The notes below the pieces were generated by a model, which was not told the DNA's origin, searched no databases, and saw only the letters and a list, made by a program, of their open reading frames with translations. A program made the translations under genes and the position numbers. DNA of 64,000 bases from Arthrobacter_M sp030063245 (GTDB lineage: Bacteria > Actinomycetota > Actinomycetes > Actinomycetales > Micrococcaceae): the NCBI RefSeq assembly GCF_051131705.1, contig NZ_CP180316.1, positions 1 to 64,000 of the forward strand. Reading direction: 5' to 3'. Below, piece by piece: positions 38,774-48,896 of this stretch. Within the stretch, counting starts at the first letter, position 1. The number at the start of each line of letters is the position of its first letter.

Positions 38774-40357
38774 TCAGATCGCGGTCGCCTTCATCTGCTC
38801 TGCAATATATTCCGCCTGCCGGATCGCCAGGGCGACTATGGTCAGCGTCGGCTTGGCCGCCGCACCGGTGGTGAACTGTGAGCCGTCGGAGACGAAAAGG
38901 TTCGGGACATCATGCGTCTGACCCCACTGATTGACCACACCGTCCTCGGGGCGCTCGTTCATCCTCGCGGTGCCCATGTTGTGCGTGGACGGGTAGGGCG
39001 GCGTATGATGGGTCGAGAGTGCGCCCACGGCGTCATAGAGCAGTGAACTCTGCCGATAGGCGTGACCGCGCATGGCAGCATCGTTCGCGTGATCGTCATA
39101 GTGCACGTTAGGAACCGGCAGGCCAAGCCGGTCCATGACGGACGTGTTCAAGGTGACGCGGTTGCTTGCCTGCGGCATATCCTCACCCACAATCCATAGC
39201 CCCGCGGTGTTCTCATAATCTTCCAGTAGCGCCGTGAATCCAGGTCCCCAGGCACCCGGATCGATAAAGCTGGCCAGGAAGGCCGGTCCCAGCGAGATGG
39301 TTTCCAGATAGTAGCCGCCGGCAAATCCGCGGTCCGCGTCATGGCGGGACTCGTCTGCGACGAGTCCGGCCATGGTCTCGCCGCGGTACATGTGCACTGG
39401 CTTGTCGAATCTGGCGTACACGGAGCCGGTGGTATGGCGCATATAGTTGCGTCCCAGCTGGCCGGAGGAGTTTGCCAACCCGTCCGGGAAGAGAGGCGAG
39501 CCGGAGAGCAGCAGCAGTCGGGGTGTCTCGATGGAATTGCCGGCCACCGCCACTATCCGGGCCCTTTGCTGCTGGAGCTCTCCGTCGGCGTCGATGTACA
39601 GCACACTGTCCACCGAACCTTCTGGTGTGTGGGTGATCTGCACGGCCTGGCTGTTGGGGCGCAGGTCAAGCTTTCCGGTGCGCAGGGCCTTGGGAATTTC
39701 CGAGACCAAGGTGGACCATTTGGACTTGTTTTTGTCTCCCTGGAAGTTGAAACCGTCCTGGATGCACGCGGGGCGACCGTCGTAGGGCTCGGCATTGGTA
39801 CCGTAGGGACCCGTGGCGTAGTGCCGGTAGCCGAGCCGTTGGGCACCGGCGGCCATGACCTTGTAATTGTTGTTCGCGGGCAGGGCCGGGCGCCCGTGCC
39901 GGTGGGTGCTGCCGATCTTTTGCTCCGCCCTGTCGTAGTACGGGGCCAGGTCCGCCAAGGTGATGGGCCAGTCCAACAGATTGGCACCGTCAATCCGCCC
40001 GTAGGTGCTGCGGGTTTTGAATTCGTGGGCCTTGAAACGGGGTGTGGCACCGGCCCAGTGCGTGGTGGTGCCGCCGACGGCCTTCACGACCCACGCCGGC
40101 AGATTGGGGAAGTCCCGGGCGACCCGCCAGCTGCCGGACGTGGTCCGCGGGTCCAGCCAGGCCATCTGGTTGAACGCCTCCCACTCATTGTTGACATAGT
40201 CCTCATTGCCGAGGTGGCCGCCGGCTTCCAGCAGGACCACCTTGACACCCTTTTCCGTTAGTTCGTGGGCCAGCGTGCCCCCGCCAGCCCCTGAGCCGAC
40301 AATCACGACGACGGAACTGTCATCGTGCGCGAAGCTTGTCGATTGATTCTCGCTCAT
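38774..40357 (-). CDS. GMC family oxidoreductase (sugar/polyol dehydrogenase large subunit)
   Basis: The 527-residue flavoprotein has VVIVGSGAGGGTLAHELTEK (FAD Rossmann motif near 16) and LLEAGG, and a C-terminal NLFVSDGSQFTTGAAAKPTL with the catalytic region STHNMGTARM. Downstream is the GNS-type VAVAGNSIETPRLLLLSGSP. With the following small subunit it is like gluconate 2-dehydrogenase or sorbitol dehydrogenase. No Tat signal is visible in this protein. The ATG overlaps the small subunit stop by four bases. Confidence 0.9.
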   Translation of the reverse strand: MSENQSTSFAHDDSSVVVIVGSGAGGGTLAHELTEKGVKVVLLEAGGHLGNEDYVNNEWEAFNQMAWLDPRTTSGSWRVARDFPNLPAWVVKAVGGTTTHWAGATPRFKAHEFKTRSTYGRIDGANLLDWPITLADLAPYYDRAEQKIGSTHRHGRPALPANNNYKVMAAGAQRLGYRHYATGPYGTNAEPYDGRPACIQDGFNFQGDKNKSKWSTLVSEIPKALRTGKLDLRPNSQAVQITHTPEGSVDSVLYIDADGELQQQRARIVAVAGNSIETPRLLLLSGSPLFPDGLANSSGQLGRNYMRHTTGSVYARFDKPVHMYRGETMAGLVADESRHDADRGFAGGYYLETISLGPAFLASFIDPGAWGPGFTALLEDYENTAGLWIVGEDMPQASNRVTLNTSVMDRLGLPVPNVHYDDHANDAAMRGHAYRQSSLLYDAVGALSTHHTPPYPSTHNMGTARMNERPEDGVVNQWGQTHDVPNLFVSDGSQFTTGAAAKPTLTIVALAIRQAEYIAEQMKATAI

Positions 40358-40989
40358 GCTGTTTCGCCGCCTTCGACCATGCCGGTTCCCTTGAACACGT
40401 CGTCAAACGGTTCATCGGTCAGTGCGGTCTTCGCTGGTTCGGCGGCAGATACGGGCGCCGCTGCTGGCGCCGCCCCGCCGTCGGGCCCGGTCTTTGCAAT
40501 GACGTAACCCAGCGGACCCACCTCGGCCAGCGCCTCCTCGCATTCTTCGATCCGAGGCTCAGGCAGCCAAGCAAGGTCATTGAACCCGCGGTGGAGGTAG
40601 CCGCCCTTGTCAAAGGACTCACCCTCGTAGCCGAGAAGCGCCCAGACCTCTGGATCATCGTAAAAGTTCAACACTGTGGTTCTGCGGATGAAGCCGAAGA
40701 ACTCCAGGTCCGCGATGCGTTTGAGCACGGCCAGAGCCCTGTCCTCGGTCAGCTCCAGGAAGTGCTCCGTGGTGAGCGAATCAAGGGTGAGCAGCCCCTG
40801 GGTCAGGGCGACCCGGAACCAGGTGGAGTCGTCCGCCTCGGTGATGATCTTGTCGGCCATCCGTTCGTAGGGCCCGTCCGGGATCTTCGGGTGGGGAAAC
40901 GCCACCCGGATTATCCGGGTCAGCGTGCGCCGGGCCTCGTCCGTGAGCTGCAGCGCGTTGAGAGTGGAAAACTTCGCCGGGTACGCCAT
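40354..40989 (-). CDS. Gluconate 2-dehydrogenase subunit 3-like protein
   Basis: This 211-residue protein resembles the small subunit of membrane-bound gluconate dehydrogenase, with LTRIIRVAFPHPKIPDGPYE and LEFFGFIRRTTVLNFYDDPE, then GGYLHRGFNDLAWLPEPRIE. It has no Tat or Sec signal, so the pair may be cytoplasmic or the signal-bearing subunit is absent. The C-terminus is Ala/Pro-rich. It is first in a two-gene operon with the GMC subunit. Confidence 0.8.
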   Translation of the reverse strand: MAYPAKFSTLNALQLTDEARRTLTRIIRVAFPHPKIPDGPYERMADKIITEADDSTWFRVALTQGLLTLDSLTTEHFLELTEDRALAVLKRIADLEFFGFIRRTTVLNFYDDPEVWALLGYEGESFDKGGYLHRGFNDLAWLPEPRIEECEEALAEVGPLGYVIAKTGPDGGAAPAAAPVSAAEPAKTALTDEPFDDVFKGTGMVEGGETA

Positions 40990-41322
40990 CGTTTCTTCCC
41001 CTTGACTGGTTTTAACTGACTGGGTTTTAACTGACTGGGTTCATCGAAGTACCCATGAGGACGTCGTGTCCGCCGTCGGTGCACAACGGGTACTCCGAGA
41101 AGTGTGTTGCCTGCCACTGTGAGTATCAAGGGGTGGCCCTCCGCCTGGTTCCCATGGGAGGCCGCAATCCGCCTCCGATATGTTCAGGCCCACGTCGCCG
41201 GCCTGGCCGCGCCCTCTTCCGCGTCCCGGACAACGCGGGTACCGTGAAATTGCGGCCGGTGGCCTGGACAAGGGGTCCAAGGCCACGAAACTGCGGCCGC
41301 GTTACCAGCGAGGAGAAGCGGC
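40990..41322. other. Intergenic region with a 15-bp tandem repeat
   Basis: This 333-base gap is a divergent promoter region for the dehydrogenase operon and the small proline-rich gene. It holds two exact 15-base copies of GTTTTAACTGACTGG at 41009-41023 and 41024-41038, directly upstream of the subunit 3 start, which may be an operator. No gene was found in the rest. Confidence 0.5.
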
Positions 41323-41571
41323 ATGGACATGGGACATCAGAATACGGAATCTGCGGGCGCCCGCCCGGGTCCGGACGCAGCCGGGAGTATTCCCCCGGAG
41401 CCGCTACCCGGAAGTGATCCACGGGAAAACCCGGATGCGAAACCGCTCGGCGATCCCACGCATGATCCGGGCACCCGTCCGTTCGGTGATCCGCACGAGA
41501 ATCCCGATGTGGAACCCTTGGGGGATCCGGGCGGGGAGCCTCCCGCGCAGTCGCCGCAACCCCTGCGTTAG
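41323..41571 (+). CDS. Small Pro/Asp-rich hypothetical protein
   Basis: This 82-residue protein is rich in P, D, G and E. It contains imperfect repeats ENPDAKPLGDP, THDPGTRPFGDP and ENPDVEPLGDP. It has no hydrophobic segment and is probably disordered. ATG 41323 has AGGAG about nine bases upstream. The function is unknown. Confidence 0.5.
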   Translation: MDMGHQNTESAGARPGPDAAGSIPPEPLPGSDPRENPDAKPLGDPTHDPGTRPFGDPHENPDVEPLGDPGGEPPAQSPQPLR

Positions 41572-41687
41572 AACTCCTGTTGGACCTAATGCCGGAGTGG
41601 GCTGGGTCTCCACGCGGCCGTGGGCCGCCTCGGCCGACCACCGGGTTCCGCGGGCTGGCTTGGTTGGCTACCGGGTTCCGCTGGCGT

Positions 41688-44600
41688 CTACTCCAGCAGC
41701 CCGCGGATATCGTCGGCGGTCAGCGCGGAACTGAACATGGCGTCGTCGTCCATTACCGAATTGAATAGCTTCGCCTTGCGTTCCTTCAGTGCCATCACCT
41801 TCTCCTCGATGGTGCCCTTGGCAATCATCCGGTAGACCATGACGTTGCGGGTCTGGCCGATCCGGTGCGTCCGGTCAACGGCCTGGGCCTCGGTCGCGGG
41901 GTTCCACCACGGGTCCAACAGGAAGACGTAGTCCGCCTCCGTCAGGTTCAGCCCGAAGCCGCCGGCCTTGAGGCTGATCAGGAACACCGGCGCAGCGCCA
42001 TCCTTGAAGCGGTTAATGACCTCGGCGCGCCGACGGGTAGAGCCGTCCAGATAGCAGTAGGCGATGCCCTGCTCATCGAGCCGCTCGGCCGTCTTCTTCA
42101 AAAACGAGGTGAACTGGCTGAAAATCAGGGCCCGGTGGCCCTCCGTCAGGACGTCTTCGAGCTGCTCGTAAAGGGCCTCGAGTTTGGCCGACGGCACGGA
42201 AGCGTACTTCGCATCCACCAGCGACGCGTCCAGACTGAGCATGCGCAGCAGTGTCAGGGAGCGGAAGACGATAAAGCGGTTCTTGTCCATATCCTGGATC
42301 AGGCCCAGCAGCTTCTGCCGTTCGCGCTGCAGGAACGTCTCGTAAATCTTTTTATGCCGCGGCCCGAGCTCCACCTCGAGCACCTGCTCCTGCTTGGCGG
42401 GCAGGTCCTTGGCAACCGCGTCCTTGGTGCGCCGCATCATCAAGGGGCGGATCCGGTGCCGCAGCCGCGCCAGCAGCGCTGCGTCCTCGCCGCGTTCGAT
42501 GGGGCGCACGTAATCCTCGGTGAATTTCCGCGGCGACGCAAACAAGCCGGGCGCGACGATGGAGAAGATCGACCACAGCTCCATCAGGTTGTTTTCCATC
42601 GGCGTTCCGGTAATGGCCAGCTTGAACGGGACATTGAGGTCCTTGGCGCATTGATGGACCTTGGCGGCGCGGTTCTTCACGAACTGCGCCTCATCCAGGA
42701 TCAGACCCGCCCAATTCTGTGCCTGGTAGCCCTCAAAATCCAGCCGGAACAGGGCATACGAGGTGACGACGACGTCGGCTCCGGCAGTCGTGCGGGCCAG
42801 CGGAACGCCGCTTTTGCCCTGCGTATCCGTAACGCCCACAACCGTCAGTGCGGGAGCGAAGCGGGCGGATTCGGAGAGCCAGTTCGGGACCACGGACGTC
42901 GGGGCAACGACAAGAAACGGAGGCTCCCCTGACGCCTGTCCTGGCGCCTGCCCGGCGGCCTGTCCTGCGGGCTGTTTCGCGTGCAGGATCAGGGCCAGCG
43001 CCTGCAGCGTCTTGCCCAGGCCCATGTCGTCGGCCAGGATGCCACCCAACCGGTTCCGCCAGAGGAACGCGAGCCAGTTGAAGCCGTCCAGCTGGTACGG
43101 GCGCAGGATGGCCTGCAGTGTTACCGGCGGCGTGGTGGGCTCCACATTGTCGAGCTCCAGCAACCCGGTGACGGCCGCGCGCCAGCTCTGCGCCTGTTCC
43201 GTGTCCTCGGCTAGGTCCTCAAAATCGGACCAGAGACCCGCCTGGTAACGGCTGATACGCAATCCGGTGTCCCATTCCTGCAGCGCACGGGCCTCGTCAA
43301 TGAGCTCGTGCAGCCGTGCGAAGACCGGCTGATCCAACGACAGGTACGTCCCGTCCACCAGCAGCAGCTTCGTCTTGCCCTTGGCCAGCGCCCGGAAAAT
43401 CTGGTCGAACGGGATCTTCCGTCCGTTAATTGTGACCATGACGCCGAGATCGAACCAATCGCGCTGGTCCGTCTCCACGGTGCTGATGGTCAGCTGCGGG
43501 GGATCGGTCAGTTCCCGGTAGTCCGGGCGTTCGCCCAGCACATCCACCCGGACGCCGTCGAGCATTTCCACCTTCGGCAGGACCTGTTCGCTAAATTCGG
43601 CCGCGTCAATGCCCACCAGCGTCGACTCCTCGCTCAGCGCGGCCGGGCGCAGGGCCGCCTCCGCCAGCCGCAGCCGCGCGGTCTCCGCGGGCACATCGCG
43701 GTAGCCGGGCACAGCCGGTGCCCGGTGCAGCGGGAGTCGGGCGGCGGTGTCCGGCTGCCGGTACTCCCAGTCCCAGTGCAGCAGCAGCGTGTGGCCGGGC
43801 TGGTAGGCAGCGGTGAGAACGAGTACGGGCGGCTCGATCTCCGGGAACTGCACCGAATTATCCAAGCTGGCCACCCGGACGGACTGCCGCAGCCTCGGGT
43901 AGAACTCTGCCATGAACTCGTTCACGTCCGGCGCCGGTACGACTACGGGAGAGACCTGGTGCAGCACGGACCGCTGCTCCTTGGACAGCGGTGCGGCGGT
44001 GGGCGCGAGCGTGATGACGGTCGGGGCCAGCGCGTAGCCGTATACACCGTGGTTGCCGATGAGGCCAGCGGACTGCACGGGGTGCGGACTACCGTCGATG
44101 CTCAGGGCAGCGGTCAGCTCGATGGCACCATCGGCCCCGTCGGCGGAGGCGTTGAGGCTCACGGCAGCGTTGGTGCCGACGGTAATCAGGGCGTCCTTCG
44201 TGGTTCCCACCAGTGCAATCCCGAGCCGGGCGGCGTCCTCGAACAGATTCCACAGCAGCGGACTGCTGAAATCATCTAGGAACAGCCAGTCATTGTCCTG
44301 GCCGAAATATACCTGGCCGTTGGCCCGGTGCAGCGGCGCGAACTGGCAGAACCAGCGGTGCTGTTCGGGGTCCAGGTTCAGCCGGTGCACCTGGTAATTG
44401 ACCGTGTTCCAGGTCAGGCTCCCCTTCACCCAGTTGCCCTTGCTGTTGTGGATGACCGGCCGGACACCGAGCCGGTAGCCGCCGGGTCCGGCCTGCTTCG
44501 GGGTGGATCCGGGAGGCGACCAGCGGTCCCGGTGCCGCGGGGCCGGCGCACGAAGCTCGAACTGCAGTCCCATCGCGGTAACCGTTGTCCGCGCCGCGCC

Positions 44601-45137
44601 GGGGGGAATCCCCGGTGCTGTACTCGTCCACGCGACAGGTTCGCGCTCCCCTCCGGGCCGCACGAGCGCGCTCAACGAGGATTTCCAGGCTGCCACCGCC
44701 TTCCCGTCAGCCGACGGCGCAGCTGGCTCAGCTGATGGTGCGCCGGAGGGTGTTAGCGCGGGTTTCATGGCAGCAAACTGCGCTGATGCCAAGGCATTCA
44801 TGTCCTGCTGTACGCGGGCTGTATTGCTGCTCAGCAGGGTGGCGGCGACATGTTTGCAGTCGTAGCCCACCGGGCAGCTGCAGCTGCTCCCAACGGGCAT
44901 GAGCCGGCCGCCGCCGCGTGCAGTCAGGTTGATCCGGCAGTGGTACGGGGCGCCGGCGCCGCCCAGGATAATGCCAGTCAGCAGGCCGGCGCCAGGATCC
45001 CAGCTGAATTCCCGCACGGCGCCATCTCTGGCGTAGCCGCGGCCACGGTCGAAGGTGGGCTCGCCGACCAACCGGACGATGTCCGCAACATCCACCAGGG
45101 GAGGGAGGTCGAGCTGCCGGGCGGCGTGATTAGACAC
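41688..45137 (-). CDS. SWIM-type SNF2/RapA-like helicase
   Basis: The 1149-residue protein has an N-terminal SWIM zinc finger near residue 84 (SCSCPVGYDCKHVAATLL), a long variable region, and a SNF2 core from about 660. That core contains GGILADDMGLGKTLQALALI (motif I), a DEAQ box in LILDEAQFVKNRAAK, and the HELICc domain with SLKAGGFGLNLTEADYVFLL and DRTHRIGQ. Such proteins translocate on double-stranded DNA and are thought to remodel nucleoprotein. It precedes a nuclease-helicase gene by 12 bases in reverse order of transcription, so both are likely one operon. It is longer than RapA. Confidence 0.93.
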   Translation of the reverse strand: MSNHAARQLDLPPLVDVADIVRLVGEPTFDRGRGYARDGAVREFSWDPGAGLLTGIILGGAGAPYHCRINLTARGGGRLMPVGSSCSCPVGYDCKHVAATLLSSNTARVQQDMNALASAQFAAMKPALTPSGAPSAEPAAPSADGKAVAAWKSSLSALVRPGGEREPVAWTSTAPGIPPGAARTTVTAMGLQFELRAPAPRHRDRWSPPGSTPKQAGPGGYRLGVRPVIHNSKGNWVKGSLTWNTVNYQVHRLNLDPEQHRWFCQFAPLHRANGQVYFGQDNDWLFLDDFSSPLLWNLFEDAARLGIALVGTTKDALITVGTNAAVSLNASADGADGAIELTAALSIDGSPHPVQSAGLIGNHGVYGYALAPTVITLAPTAAPLSKEQRSVLHQVSPVVVPAPDVNEFMAEFYPRLRQSVRVASLDNSVQFPEIEPPVLVLTAAYQPGHTLLLHWDWEYRQPDTAARLPLHRAPAVPGYRDVPAETARLRLAEAALRPAALSEESTLVGIDAAEFSEQVLPKVEMLDGVRVDVLGERPDYRELTDPPQLTISTVETDQRDWFDLGVMVTINGRKIPFDQIFRALAKGKTKLLLVDGTYLSLDQPVFARLHELIDEARALQEWDTGLRISRYQAGLWSDFEDLAEDTEQAQSWRAAVTGLLELDNVEPTTPPVTLQAILRPYQLDGFNWLAFLWRNRLGGILADDMGLGKTLQALALILHAKQPAGQAAGQAPGQASGEPPFLVVAPTSVVPNWLSESARFAPALTVVGVTDTQGKSGVPLARTTAGADVVVTSYALFRLDFEGYQAQNWAGLILDEAQFVKNRAAKVHQCAKDLNVPFKLAITGTPMENNLMELWSIFSIVAPGLFASPRKFTEDYVRPIERGEDAALLARLRHRIRPLMMRRTKDAVAKDLPAKQEQVLEVELGPRHKKIYETFLQRERQKLLGLIQDMDKNRFIVFRSLTLLRMLSLDASLVDAKYASVPSAKLEALYEQLEDVLTEGHRALIFSQFTSFLKKTAERLDEQGIAYCYLDGSTRRRAEVINRFKDGAAPVFLISLKAGGFGLNLTEADYVFLLDPWWNPATEAQAVDRTHRIGQTRNVMVYRMIAKGTIEEKVMALKERKAKLFNSVMDDDAMFSSALTADDIRGLLE

Positions 45138-45149
45138 TGGATAATGCTC

Positions 45150-48100
45150 TCACGTGGCGGCTTCCGTTCCGCCGTTGCCGGAGCCAGGTGCGGCGACCGG
45201 CACCCCGACGGCGGCCGCATCGGGCCGTGCGCGGTCGCACAGCCCGATGAATCCGCCCAGTTGCTCAAGCCCTTCGGGATGGACGGGCAGGTAATTGGTC
45301 AGCGCCGGGGAGCGGACGATGACGGCGCGCCATTGCCCGCGGGAAACCGCGACATTAATGCGGTTCCGGGAGAGCAGGAATTCCATCCCGCGGGGAACGT
45401 CACCGGCCGCGGAAGCCGCCATGGAGACGATCACGACCGGCGCCTCCTGGCCCTGGAACCTATCTACCGTACCGACTCTCACATCCGCTAGCCCGGCGAG
45501 CCGGAGCTCGTGCTGGATCAGCTGGACCTGCGCGTTGTAGGCGGCCACCACCAGAAGGTCCTGCTGCTGGAGGGGACGTTCCTGGCCGCCGTGCTTGGGA
45601 TCCAACCAGCCCAGTCCCAGATGCGCGCGCACCTGGCGGACCACCTCGGCAGCCTCCTCCGGGGAGGAGGTCGAATTGCCGGAATGCTCGACATAGCTGC
45701 AGCTCAGCCCCGCAGGCGTCCCCGTCAGGTGCCGCTGGGACGCCGCGGGAGCCGACCCGAGCCGGCCGTCGTAGGACAGTTCCGACACGGCCGCGCATAG
45801 TTGTGGATGCATCCGCCACGATGTTGCCAGGAAATACCCGAGGCCGGCGGAGAGGGTGTGGGCGCCGCGGGAGAGCCAGCCGAGCGCCGATTCGTCCACC
45901 GGTTCGGGATGGGTCCCCTGCGTCACCTGCGGGAGCTGCTGCGGGTCCCCGAGCAGCAGCAGCCTTTTCGCCGCCCGGGAGACGGCCATGGTGTTGGCCA
46001 GCGAAAACTGCCCGGCCTCGTCAATCACCAGCAGATCCAGGGCATTCTCCGGAATTCTTGCGCCGGTCATGGTCCATGCTGTGCCACCGATCAGGGCGCC
46101 GCCCGGAGTGGTAAGGAGCTCCGCGGCGCCGTCGTCGGACTTCCCGGCCCACGGAACCGCGGCCCGGGGATCGGTGGGCCGCTTGGCCACCCGGTCCGCC
46201 GGGACGCCGGCCTTGTCGATGGCGGCGCGGAGCATATTTTCGACGACGGCGTGCGACTGTCCGACAACGCCGACCTTCCACCCGCGCGCCACGAGATTTG
46301 CAATGACGTGGGAGCCGACATGGGTCTTGCCGGTTCCCGGAGGTCCCTGCACCGCCAGATAGGAACGGTCCAGATCGGCGACCGCCGCGGTGATGGCATC
46401 TGCGTAGCCGTCGGGCCCGGCCGCCACCGGCGGCAGTACCGGCAGCGTGGACAGCCGGGGTGCTGCGCGGCAGAGAAGATCCAGCGCGGGATGTTTGGGC
46501 AGCCCGGGCAGGGCGGAACCGACCCTGGCGGCCAGTTCGGACAGGGCGTCTTTTTGTCCCCTGGTGGCGATCGGGCTGTCCGGGGTCAGCGCGACGGGGA
46601 AGTCGGCATGCTCGTCAGCACCCTTACGGAGTTTTTCGGTCACCACCAGTATGTCCGCATCGCTGCGGTGCTCCACCTCGAGCACCTCGGTGCTGAACCA
46701 GCCCGCCCGCCCGTTGGTGCCGTCGTCGCTCTTTTGCAGGGCCTGCGGGAAGGGCGGTTCATACATCCGGAAGAAGGTTTTTCCCGGTGCGAAACCCGAG
46801 CCATCGGCCATCCGGCCGGTCAGCCGGAGGGTCCGCACCGCGTTGCTGCGCGCGGTGGGTTTGCCCCAGTCCTGGAGCACCTCGGCCCGGTCCACGATGA
46901 AGACATCGCGCGTATCCGCCCAATCGGGGACAGGCTGGTTCAGCCGGTCAAAATGCCCCCACCAGAACTGCTTGTCTTCGCGCCGGTGATAACCGACGGC
47001 CGCGGCCACCATGGCGATGGCCTGATCCTCCGCGGTCAGCGCCGCGCCGGCCAGAGTGGCGCTGCGGGCGGCGACGTAGTCCAGCAGCCGGGCTTCTTTG
47101 GGCGATGGCCCGGGCTGCTCGGTCTCCAGCGGGGCGGTCCGCGCGGGGGCCGATCGAATTCCGCGGTCGGCTGCGAGCCGCAGCAGCCAGTTGCGCAGTT
47201 CCAGGGTCGAGAGGCAATCGTATTTGTTGTAGTCGGAAATCCCGGCCAGAATCCGGTCGGCCTGCTCCGGGTCGCCGGCGTCCCGGGCGTCGCAGTAGTC
47301 CGCATAGGCCACCACCGATGCGCCGGCATCGGTGACATCGCCGCTGCGCAGATGGCTGCCCATGTACAGGGGTTCGAGTCTTTTAATGCTGTACGACTCC
47401 GCGGAGATCCGCAGGCTGTGCCGGACCGTCTCGTACAGATCCACCAGGATGCCGTCCCGAAGCAGCCCGTCCACGGCGTCCTCGCCCACCACATGGATCA
47501 GCGAAAGGTGGCGCAGGGCCGTCTTCTCATACGGGGCGTAGTGATAGATCCGGAGCAGGGGGAAGACGGCGCGGCGTTCGGCCACATAGGCCAGGAAATC
47601 CAGAAAGGCATGGCGTTCCTCGCCGCGGCCGTGCGCCCAGATCGGACGAAAGACCGGCTCTCCGCCCGGTGACTCCGGGTTTTCCAACACGCCAAAGAGG
47701 TATTCCAGACCCCACTTGCCGGTCGCCGGGTCCTGCCAGAGCGGATCGCCCTCGAAGTCGAAAAAGATGTCACCGGGGCAGGGCTTAGGTAAGCGGCCCA
47801 GGGTGTTGTCCGGCAGCACGGTGTAGCTGATTTCCCGCGGTGTTCCGTCCGGCCCAGGGTATGCCACGGTGCCGTCCGGGACGGCGGTGCCGGTCTGCAG
47901 CCGGGCCTGCTCCCGCAGCCGCACGGTGGTCGGATCCGGCCCAGCGCCGTCGTCGTCGGTCATGGCTGCCAGCTGGTCGATCCCGGCAATGCCGGCGTCC
48001 ATCAGCTTCCGGCGGCGGTTTAGCGTCATGCCGGCGACCATCAGCAGGTCGCGGTGCAACCGGACCTGCTCGGCGCAGTAATCGCACCGCCCGCACGCGG

Positions 48101-48896
48101 TGTAGCGGCTGTCGCCCCATCCGACCGGGCCCGGGTCGGCCCGGTGTTCAGCGGTAATGCCCAGGAAATGGCGCCGACGCTCCCGGAAGACGGGCAGGAC
48201 GTCCGCCAGGGGGTGATCGCTGTGCCTTCCGTCGCCCAGGAGCAGGGTCACAACGGGCGACGGCGTAATCCCGGCTTTCAGGAGCTGGTCACCGTAGGCG
48301 GCGAGTTGCAGCAGCGCCGTAACCTTGGCGTGCCGGGCAAGTTTGGTATCGAACACGGCATACGTGGCCGCAGCGTCGGTAGTCCCCGGATCTGAATGGT
48401 CTGTGCCAGCTCGGCCGACACCCCGGCCGCCACCGATTGCGGCGGGTGGTGTGCCGGCGCCGTCGTCCGTTCTGCGCGGGGACCTGACCAGGAAGTCCGC
48501 CCGGCCGTGGAAGGTGCCGTCAAAGAACGCCGCCTGGAATACCACGTCCGCACTGTTCGTCAGGGCGGCGATGGATTCGGCATGCTTGGCCTGCAGCGTT
48601 CCGCGGTCCATCGACGTGGCGGGAACAACGTTGTAGACGCCCGTGCCGGCGGCCGGATTCCACGGTCCGAAGTCGGCCAGATACCGCTCCAGGACCCTAT
48701 GCTCGTGGACATCGCCGAGTTTCGCGGCGCGCTCCAGCATGTCGTCCGCGGCGAAAACCACCTTCGGCGTGCGGCCGAGGCACTCGTCCAGCTTGCGCAG
48801 CAGCTGGTACTCGCACTGCGCCGCGATCACCAGATCGCTTGCCGAATAGACAAGGTCCTGCGGATCGCCCGCATGCTCCGGCTCAAGAAGAAACAC
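45150..48896 (-). CDS. TM0106-type RecB-like nuclease fused to a DNA2/NAM7-type helicase
   Basis: This 1248-residue protein has an N-terminal PD-(D/E)XK nuclease-like half with Fe-S-type cysteines CGRCDYCAEQ, then DIFFDFEGDPLW, an acidic RNase H or exonuclease motif, near residue 385. The C-terminal half is a superfamily I helicase with VQGPPGTGKTHVGSHVIANL (Walker A), LLVIDEAGQFSLAN and GTVDRFQGQEAPVVIVSMAA. The GTG at 48896 is preferred since GGAGG lies five bases upstream and the longer frame lacks family sequence. It is transcribed just before the SWIM-SNF2 gene. The pair suggests DNA repair or defence. Confidence 0.88.
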   Translation of the reverse strand: MFLLEPEHAGDPQDLVYSASDLVIAAQCEYQLLRKLDECLGRTPKVVFAADDMLERAAKLGDVHEHRVLERYLADFGPWNPAAGTGVYNVVPATSMDRGTLQAKHAESIAALTNSADVVFQAAFFDGTFHGRADFLVRSPRRTDDGAGTPPAAIGGGRGVGRAGTDHSDPGTTDAAATYAVFDTKLARHAKVTALLQLAAYGDQLLKAGITPSPVVTLLLGDGRHSDHPLADVLPVFRERRRHFLGITAEHRADPGPVGWGDSRYTACGRCDYCAEQVRLHRDLLMVAGMTLNRRRKLMDAGIAGIDQLAAMTDDDGAGPDPTTVRLREQARLQTGTAVPDGTVAYPGPDGTPREISYTVLPDNTLGRLPKPCPGDIFFDFEGDPLWQDPATGKWGLEYLFGVLENPESPGGEPVFRPIWAHGRGEERHAFLDFLAYVAERRAVFPLLRIYHYAPYEKTALRHLSLIHVVGEDAVDGLLRDGILVDLYETVRHSLRISAESYSIKRLEPLYMGSHLRSGDVTDAGASVVAYADYCDARDAGDPEQADRILAGISDYNKYDCLSTLELRNWLLRLAADRGIRSAPARTAPLETEQPGPSPKEARLLDYVAARSATLAGAALTAEDQAIAMVAAAVGYHRREDKQFWWGHFDRLNQPVPDWADTRDVFIVDRAEVLQDWGKPTARSNAVRTLRLTGRMADGSGFAPGKTFFRMYEPPFPQALQKSDDGTNGRAGWFSTEVLEVEHRSDADILVVTEKLRKGADEHADFPVALTPDSPIATRGQKDALSELAARVGSALPGLPKHPALDLLCRAAPRLSTLPVLPPVAAGPDGYADAITAAVADLDRSYLAVQGPPGTGKTHVGSHVIANLVARGWKVGVVGQSHAVVENMLRAAIDKAGVPADRVAKRPTDPRAAVPWAGKSDDGAAELLTTPGGALIGGTAWTMTGARIPENALDLLVIDEAGQFSLANTMAVSRAAKRLLLLGDPQQLPQVTQGTHPEPVDESALGWLSRGAHTLSAGLGYFLATSWRMHPQLCAAVSELSYDGRLGSAPAASQRHLTGTPAGLSCSYVEHSGNSTSSPEEAAEVVRQVRAHLGLGWLDPKHGGQERPLQQQDLLVVAAYNAQVQLIQHELRLAGLADVRVGTVDRFQGQEAPVVIVSMAASAAGDVPRGMEFLLSRNRINVAVSRGQWRAVIVRSPALTNYLPVHPEGLEQLGGFIGLCDRARPDAAAVGVPVAAPGSGNGGTEAAT

